NCBI GenBank assembly: GCA_037482015.1
Contig: JBBFKT010000002.1
Coordinates: forward strand, 62,001-126,000
DNA from: Thermodesulforhabdaceae bacterium
Lineage (GTDB): Bacteria; Desulfobacterota; Syntrophobacteria; Syntrophobacterales; Thermodesulforhabdaceae
DNA length: 64,000 nt
Direction of reading: 5' to 3'
Part shown: piece after piece, positions 59,109 through 64,000 of the stretch
Numbering within the stretch: the first letter of the stretch is position 1
Layout: each line of letters opens with the position of its first letter
The notes under the pieces: model-generated
Seen by the model: the letters and a program-made list of their open reading frames with translations, nothing else
Database searches by the model: none
What the model was told of the DNA's origin: nothing
Made by a program: the position numbers and the translations under genes

Positions 59109-60404
59109 ATGACGATCTTACGAATGCTTTGGTGGATTGGTTTTAGCCTTGCGTTGGTAAACTTTTCCGCCTTTGCAGAAGATGCAGTGGTGGAGATCAA
59201 GCCGGGCGAAGTTTTGAATCTTCAGCGGTGCATTGATATTAGTTTAAGGCAACATCCTGATATTTGGGCAAGCCGTTATAGCGTTCAGGCGGCTGAAAGT
59301 AAAGTTGGTCAGGCCAAATCGGGCTATTATCCCCAAATAACCGCTACAACTGGCTACAGTAATACCAAATCGATGTCTACTCCTGATGTAACGGGTAAAT
59401 CATTTAACGATTACATCGGTCAGACAACCCTTAAGCAAAACCTCTTTGATTTTGGTAAAACATCGGCTCAGGTTGATGTCCAGAGAAAATCCACCCAGTC
59501 CTCTCTTTTCGATTCCGAAAATACGACGGTGCAGGTTGTGTTTACCGTAAAGCAGGCTTACTACTCTCTTTTGCGAGCAAAGAAGAACTGCAATGTAGCA
59601 GCGGAAATCGTCAAACAGTATCAACTTCATCTCAATCAGGCAAAAGGGCTTTACGAAGTGGGAGTCAAGCCAAAAATAGATGTAACCAAGGCGGAAGTTG
59701 ACCTTACCAATGCTCGCCTTAACCTCATAAAGGCCGAAAATGCCGTAAAGATTGCTAAAGCCACTCTTGATAATGCTATGGGGCTTCCAAGAGCTCCCGA
59801 GTATGATATTGAAGACAGCCTGACAATGGATAGATTGTCAATAACATTTGAAGAAGCCTTAGAAAGGGCATATAAGGAGCGAGCAGATTTAAAGAGTATT
59901 CAAGCTAAAATAGGATCTGCTACGAGATCGGTCGATTTGGCAAAGAAGGATTTTTATCCTAATCTCGCTACCAAAATTACTTACAGCATCCCGAGAAATG
60001 GCAATTTTTCCGGAGATGATTGGGATGTGGGACTAAGCTTTAATGTGCCTATTTTCAGTGGCTTTTCAACTACATACAAGGTTCAGGAAGCCAAAGCAAA
60101 CCTGGGAATGTTGAAAGCCAATGAAGAATCTCTGAAGCAAAAAATCTACCTTGAAGTTAAGGAAGCCTATCTTAACATGGTGGAAGCTCAGGAAAGAATT
60201 AATGCAGCCGAACTGGCGGCAAAACAGGCTCAAGAAAATCTCGAATTGGCAAGAGGCCGCTACGGAGTTGGAACAGGTAGCTCAATTGAAATGACAGATG
60301 CTCTTGTAGCTTACGCTCGTTCTCAGGTTGAATATATCCAGGCGCTTTACGACTATAAAATCGCTGAAGCTAGTCTTCTAAAGGCTATGGGGGTAGGTAA
60401 GTAA
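59109..60404 (+). CDS. TolC-family outer-membrane efflux protein
   Basis: 431 residues with an N-terminal signal peptide (LWWIGFSLALVNFSAFAED). Two repeats of the outer-membrane efflux fold: QAAESKVGQAKSGYYPQITA in the first and KEAYLNMVEAQERINAAELA in the second. It forms the exit duct through the outer membrane for the efflux system encoded next. AAGGAAAGG precedes the ATG. Confidence 0.93.
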   Translation: MTILRMLWWIGFSLALVNFSAFAEDAVVEIKPGEVLNLQRCIDISLRQHPDIWASRYSVQAAESKVGQAKSGYYPQITATTGYSNTKSMSTPDVTGKSFNDYIGQTTLKQNLFDFGKTSAQVDVQRKSTQSSLFDSENTTVQVVFTVKQAYYSLLRAKKNCNVAAEIVKQYQLHLNQAKGLYEVGVKPKIDVTKAEVDLTNARLNLIKAENAVKIAKATLDNAMGLPRAPEYDIEDSLTMDRLSITFEEALERAYKERADLKSIQAKIGSATRSVDLAKKDFYPNLATKITYSIPRNGNFSGDDWDVGLSFNVPIFSGFSTTYKVQEAKANLGMLKANEESLKQKIYLEVKEAYLNMVEAQERINAAELAAKQAQENLELARGRYGVGTGSSIEMTDALVAYARSQVEYIQALYDYKIAEASLLKAMGVGK

Positions 60405-60446
60405 ACGGTTTTTGTCCTAAAATGTCATTAAAACGGAGATGTTTGA

Positions 60447-61613
60447 ATGACACCAAAAAGAGTTTTAATCATCGTCGGATGGGTGATTCTGGTTGTTCTC
60501 ATCAGTGTGTTCCTTAGCGACATTGGAGACAAAAAAGTCGAAGAAGGATTTTCAACAGCGAAAGTGACGAAGGGCGACATTGTGCAAATAGTTTCCGCCA
60601 CGGGCACAATAAATCCTGTGGCTATGGTTCTTGTGGGCACTCAGGTTTCCGGCACGATCAAAAACATTTACGTTGACTTTAATTCGCCGGTGAAGAAAGG
60701 GCAGGTTATTGCCGAAATAGACCCGTCAATTTTGGAAGCTCAGGTGGAGCAGGCAAAAGCGAACGTCCTTGTAGCTAGAGCGAACTTGAAAAAAGCGGAA
60801 GCAACTCTTGCTGATGCGGCAAGAACTCTTGAAAGAAACAAAGCACTTTTTGCAAAGGATCTGATAGCAAAAAGCGAACTGGATGCTGCAGAAACAAATT
60901 ACCAGACTGCAGTGGCTCAGGTAGGAGCCGCTAAGGCTCAACTTATTCAGGCTGAAGCCGCATTGAAAAGTGCTGAGACAAATCTTCACTACACCAAGAT
61001 TATTTCTCCTGTGGATGGCGTGGTAATTTCAAGAAATGTTGATGTAGGTCAGACGGTAGCAGCAAGTTTTCAGACTCCAACTCTCTTCACTATTGCAAGA
61101 GACCTTACGAAAATGCAAATAAACACCAATGTTGCCGAAGCCGATATTGGCAAGGTTACTGTAGGTCAACCCGTTAATTTTACCGTTGATGCTTATCCGG
61201 ACCAGATATTTCACGGAACGGTATCGCAGATTCGCCTTGCTCCTACAAATATTCAAAATGTTGTGACTTACGATGTGGTGATACTCGTTGACAACCCAGA
61301 ATTAAAACTAAAACCTGGTATGACGGCTAATGTGTCTATCGTGACCGCCGAAAAGAAAGGAGTGTTAAGAATTCCAAATGCCGCCTTGAGGATTACTCTG
61401 GAACGGTTAGTAAAGAACGGAGAAAAACCAGGAGAACCTGGGGTCTGGGTGTTGGACAAGGGAAAACCAAAATTCGTTAAGGTTACTCTCGGTATAAGCG
61501 ATGGAAGCTATACTGAGGTTGTTTCTGGTCTCGAAGAAGGACAGGATGTTATTGTTGAGGCGAAAGGTAAACCACAAAAATCTTCCAGTGCTTTATTGAG
61601 GTTTTTCCGCTAA
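60447..61613 (+). CDS. MacA-like periplasmic adaptor (HlyD/RND-type)
   Basis: 388 residues. One N-terminal membrane segment (RVLIIVGWVILVVLISVFL), biotinyl-lipoyl half motifs (GTQVSGTIKNIYVDFNSPVK and SPVDGVVISRNVDVGQTV), a long coiled-coil hairpin rich in Ala/Lys (residues about 95-180), and a beta-barrel domain. It bridges the inner-membrane MacB and the TolC duct. The stop overlaps the ATPase start (TAATG). Confidence 0.93.
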   Translation: MTPKRVLIIVGWVILVVLISVFLSDIGDKKVEEGFSTAKVTKGDIVQIVSATGTINPVAMVLVGTQVSGTIKNIYVDFNSPVKKGQVIAEIDPSILEAQVEQAKANVLVARANLKKAEATLADAARTLERNKALFAKDLIAKSELDAAETNYQTAVAQVGAAKAQLIQAEAALKSAETNLHYTKIISPVDGVVISRNVDVGQTVAASFQTPTLFTIARDLTKMQINTNVAEADIGKVTVGQPVNFTVDAYPDQIFHGTVSQIRLAPTNIQNVVTYDVVILVDNPELKLKPGMTANVSIVTAEKKGVLRIPNAALRITLERLVKNGEKPGEPGVWVLDKGKPKFVKVTLGISDGSYTEVVSGLEEGQDVIVEAKGKPQKSSSALLRFFR

Positions 61614-62302
61614 TGGCTCTTATTGAAGTTTACAACATCACAAAGATCTATAGAGTAGGGGACATAGACCAGCAAGTGCTCAAGGAGATTACGCTTTCTA
61701 TTGATCGGGGAGAGTTTGTTGTAATAATGGGTCCTTCTGGTTCGGGGAAGTCCACTTTCATGAATATTCTTGGCTGCCTTGATGTTCCTACCTCCGGCAC
61801 TTACAAACTTGACGGGAAGGATGTAGCCGGACTGAACAGGGATGCTCTTGCGGAAATAAGGAACAAAAAAATTGGCTTCGTGTTTCAAAATTTTAACCTT
61901 CTTCCGCGTATGACGGCTTTGGAAAACGTCGAACTACCGCTTTTATATAATGGTTTGTCCAAAAGGGAACGGCTTGAAAGAGCCAGGGAAGCTCTCAGAC
62001 TTGTAGGGCTTCAGAACTGGGAACGTCACCATCCAAATCAGCTTTCGGGTGGACAGCAACAGAGAGTAGCCATAGCTAGGGCGTTGGTTAACAATCCATC
62101 CATTATCCTTGCTGATGAGCCAACAGGAAATCTTGATACAGCCGCCAGCGAGGAAATAATGTCCTTTTTTACCGAGCTTAATGCCAGGAAGGGCATTACA
62201 ATAGTTTTGGTTACTCACGAACCGGATATAGCCCTTTACGGCCAGAGGATAATACGATTCAGGGATGGTCGGATAGTAGCGGACGAGCGGAGGACAAAGT
62301 AG
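61613..62302 (+). CDS. MacB/LolD-type ABC ATPase
   Basis: 229 residues. Walker [13 protein letters not shown], signature [15 protein letters not shown], Walker [15 protein letters not shown]-loop VTHEPDIA. The Q-loop reads [18 protein letters not shown], typical of this family. It powers the permease that follows. In MacB of E. coli both are one chain; here they are separate genes. Confidence 0.95.
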   Translation: MALIEVYNITKIYRVGDIDQQVLKEITLSIDRGEFVVIMGPSGSGKSTFMNILGCLDVPTSGTYKLDGKDVAGLNRDALAEIRNKKIGFVFQNFNLLPRMTALENVELPLLYNGLSKRERLERAREALRLVGLQNWERHHPNQLSGGQQQRVAIARALVNNPSIILADEPTGNLDTAASEEIMSFFTELNARKGITIVLVTHEPDIALYGQRIIRFRDGRIVADERRTK

Positions 62303-62308
62303 AAAACG

Positions 62309-63538
62309 ATGGTAAATTTGGGATCAACAATAAAGATCGCTGTGAGATCTCTTAAAGCAAATAAAGTTCGATCTGCCTTGACAACTCTCGGCATAATAAT
62401 TGGCGTTGCTGCAGTGATCGCAATGCTTGCAGTAGGAAGCGGAGCGAGTCTTCAGCTTTCAAATCAGATCGCTACAATGGGAAGCAACATTCTGATTGTC
62501 CTTCCCGGCGCAACAACCGTTGGCGGAATTCGCGCCGGAACAGGGTCTCAATCATCTCTTACTGTTGACGATGCGGAAGCCATTAAAAAAGAATGTTCTG
62601 CTGTTATGGACGTAGCTCCTTTCCTTACCGGTAGTGCTCAAGTTGTTTACGGAAACCAGAATTGGTCAACAGCGGTAGTGGGGACGACTCCTTCAATGTT
62701 TTTTATTCGCGACTGGAATTTTACTTCTGGCAGATCTTTTACCGAACAGGATGTAAAGAATATGGCTAAAGTTTGTATCCTGGGACAGACGGTTGTGGAA
62801 AATCTCTTTGGAGAAGCCGATCCTGTTGGCAAGATAATCAGAATAAGAAATGTTCCATTCACGGTTGTAGGAGTTCTTGAAAAAAAAGGCCAAACACCCA
62901 CTGGTCAGGATCAGGATGATACGGTGTTTGTTCCGGTTACGGTGGCTCAGAGGATGCTTTTTGGAACAAGCATTCCTGGATCAGTTAAAATGATAATGAT
63001 AAAGGCTAAAAGTGCCGAGGATCTCCCTGTGGCTGAACAACAGGTAAATGAACTTCTAAAGCAACGACACCGAATAGGACCAAAACAGGATCCTGATTTT
63101 ACAGTTAGAAACCTCACAAAAATTCTTGAAACAGCTCGAGAATCGGTTAGGGTGATGTCCCTTCTTCTCGGCACCATTGCTTCCATATCCCTTGTAGTGG
63201 GTGGGATTGGTATCATGAATATTATGCTGGTTTCCGTTACAGAGCGAACAAAGGAGATAGGTATTAGAATGGCGGTTGGAGCGAAAACCTGGGATATTCG
63301 CCTTCAATTTCTTATGGAATCTCTTATTCTTTCTCTCGTAGGGGGAGTTTTGGGAATTATTCTTGGCGTTATTATTTCTCGAAGTATTTCTACTATGGCT
63401 GGCTGGCCTACCGTTATTTCTCCCTTTGGGATTTTGCTTGCCTTTGGCTTTTCGGGATTTGTGGGGATATTCTTTGGATTTTACCCAGCTTATAAGGCTT
63501 CCATGCTTAATCCCATTGAAGCTCTGCGGTATGAATGA
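62309..63538 (+). CDS. MacB-type ABC permease (FtsX family)
   Basis: 409 residues. One N-terminal transmembrane segment (KVRSALTTLGIIIGVAAVIA), a periplasmic MacB_PCD domain, then three C-terminal transmembrane segments (ISLVVGGIGIMNIMLVSVTERTKEIG and two more), and the end motif PIEALRYE. It completes a TolC-MacA-MacB-type exporter, probably for a toxic compound, peptide or lipid. The substrate is unknown. Confidence 0.94.
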   Translation: MVNLGSTIKIAVRSLKANKVRSALTTLGIIIGVAAVIAMLAVGSGASLQLSNQIATMGSNILIVLPGATTVGGIRAGTGSQSSLTVDDAEAIKKECSAVMDVAPFLTGSAQVVYGNQNWSTAVVGTTPSMFFIRDWNFTSGRSFTEQDVKNMAKVCILGQTVVENLFGEADPVGKIIRIRNVPFTVVGVLEKKGQTPTGQDQDDTVFVPVTVAQRMLFGTSIPGSVKMIMIKAKSAEDLPVAEQQVNELLKQRHRIGPKQDPDFTVRNLTKILETARESVRVMSLLLGTIASISLVVGGIGIMNIMLVSVTERTKEIGIRMAVGAKTWDIRLQFLMESLILSLVGGVLGIILGVIISRSISTMAGWPTVISPFGILLAFGFSGFVGIFFGFYPAYKASMLNPIEALRYE

Positions 63539-63545
63539 AGCCACA

Positions 63546-64000
63546 TCAGATATCAGAATTCTTTGATTTTGCGTTAGTATGGTTAAGAGAAAAAAACTCT
63601 AAAATCTCCTTCCTTTCATCACCTGACACCTCAGCTTTTTTAGCCGCCTCACTTTCCCACATAACCATGTTTTTGCCGCCTAGTTTAGCCTCCATAAGAG
63701 CTTTATCAGCTCTATCAAAAGCGGCTTCAAATCCGGAATAGGAGGATTCTGGTGTTATAATAGATATTCCCAAGCTTGCAGTTATTGAAAAAATAGGCTT
63801 ATCTCCGTTTATAGCGCAGATAAGGTTAGATTCTACTTTTACTCTAATCCGTTCTGCTACTTTTATAGCTTCGTCTAGCTGAGTTTGAGGCAACACAACC
63901 ACAAACTCCTCGCCACCATAGCGGAAGGCCTGATCTGATGCTCGAATATGAGTTTTAATAACTTTAGCCGTTTCTTTTAGAACAATGTCTCCAACTGCAT
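63546..64000 (-). CDS. Diguanylate cyclase (GGDEF) C-terminal part, cut by the right edge
   Basis: The frame on the minus strand is open through base 64000, so the protein continues outside. The edge segment reads GDIVLKETAKVIKTHIRASD, then FRYGGEEFVVVLPQ, the active GGEEF site. After it come KVESNLI, SLGISIITPE, and FDRADKALMEAKLGGKN, the family end. It makes cyclic di-GMP if the unseen part is intact. It is convergent with the MacB permease, 7 nt apart. Confidence 0.9.
   Translation of the reverse strand, partial: AVGDIVLKETAKVIKTHIRASDQAFRYGGEEFVVVLPQTQLDEAIKVAERIRVKVESNLICAINGDKPIFSITASLGISIITPESSYSGFEAAFDRADKALMEAKLGGKNMVMWESEAAKKAEVSGDERKEILEFFSLNHTNAKSKNSDI

Overview
The window looks like a chromosomal segment from a Gram-negative anaerobe of the Desulfobacterota (old Deltaproteobacteria), perhaps near the Syntrophobacteria. 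Reasons: the gene order ffh-rpsP-KH-rimM-trmD-SPOUT methyltransferase-rplS-rnhB; a PSP1/RicT protein inside a tmk-holB-metG operon; sigma-32 together with TolC/MacAB-type export (outer membrane); and a CobN/ChlD/ChlI metal-chelatase cluster. The lineage is inferred from layout and protein character, not from a database search.

Layout. 1-4582 (+): translation and RNA-modification operon, with ffh cut by the left edge. 4662-5513: a PAS-CheW fusion. 5514-6650: a gene-poor stretch with palindromic repeats, a compact group II intron without its reverse transcriptase (5793-6416), and a leader with a strong terminator. 6670-16524 (+): FecCD-type permease, ATPase, a CobN split into two genes, a Gate-domain membrane protein, a ChlI-ChlD-like fusion and a separate ChlI-like ATPase. 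These probably form one metal/tetrapyrrole uptake and insertion operon. 16603-22145 (-): HD/OB exoribonuclease, tmk, holB, ricT and metG, all overlapping. 22308-28337 (+): a small unknown protein and two dynamin-like membrane GTPases, separated by an IS607-family element whose TnpB lacks the usual third catalytic Asp. 28367-35800: a small PLDc_N membrane protein, PpiD-like foldase, coaE (-), a GT2 gene, tRNA-Arg(CCG), and a 1191-residue PIG-L deacetylase fused to three GT2 domains.

35900-45196 (-): a 1423-residue pyruvate-phosphate-dikinase-like protein without a PEP barrel, two different GAPDHs, pgk, tpiA, secG and tRNA-Leu(GAG). 45477-50101 (+): hisC, cmk, rpsA, sppA. 50083-52394 (-): a two-gene cassette of a degenerate SF2-helicase-like protein and an unknown partner. 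52697-54493 (+): a small unknown protein and rtcB. 54494-55149: a truncated second copy of the group II intron with more palindromes. 55150-63538 (+): rpoH, cca, pyk, then a TolC/MacA/MacB-type efflux operon. A GGDEF protein (-) is cut by the right edge.

Most of the window is core metabolism and translation. The unusual parts are the split chelatase operon, the GTPase pair interrupted by the IS, the PPDK-like giant in a glycolytic operon, the degenerate helicase cassette, the deacetylase-glycosyltransferase fusion, and the two intron relics that share a palindromic repeat family. No CRISPR array, rRNA or prophage was seen.
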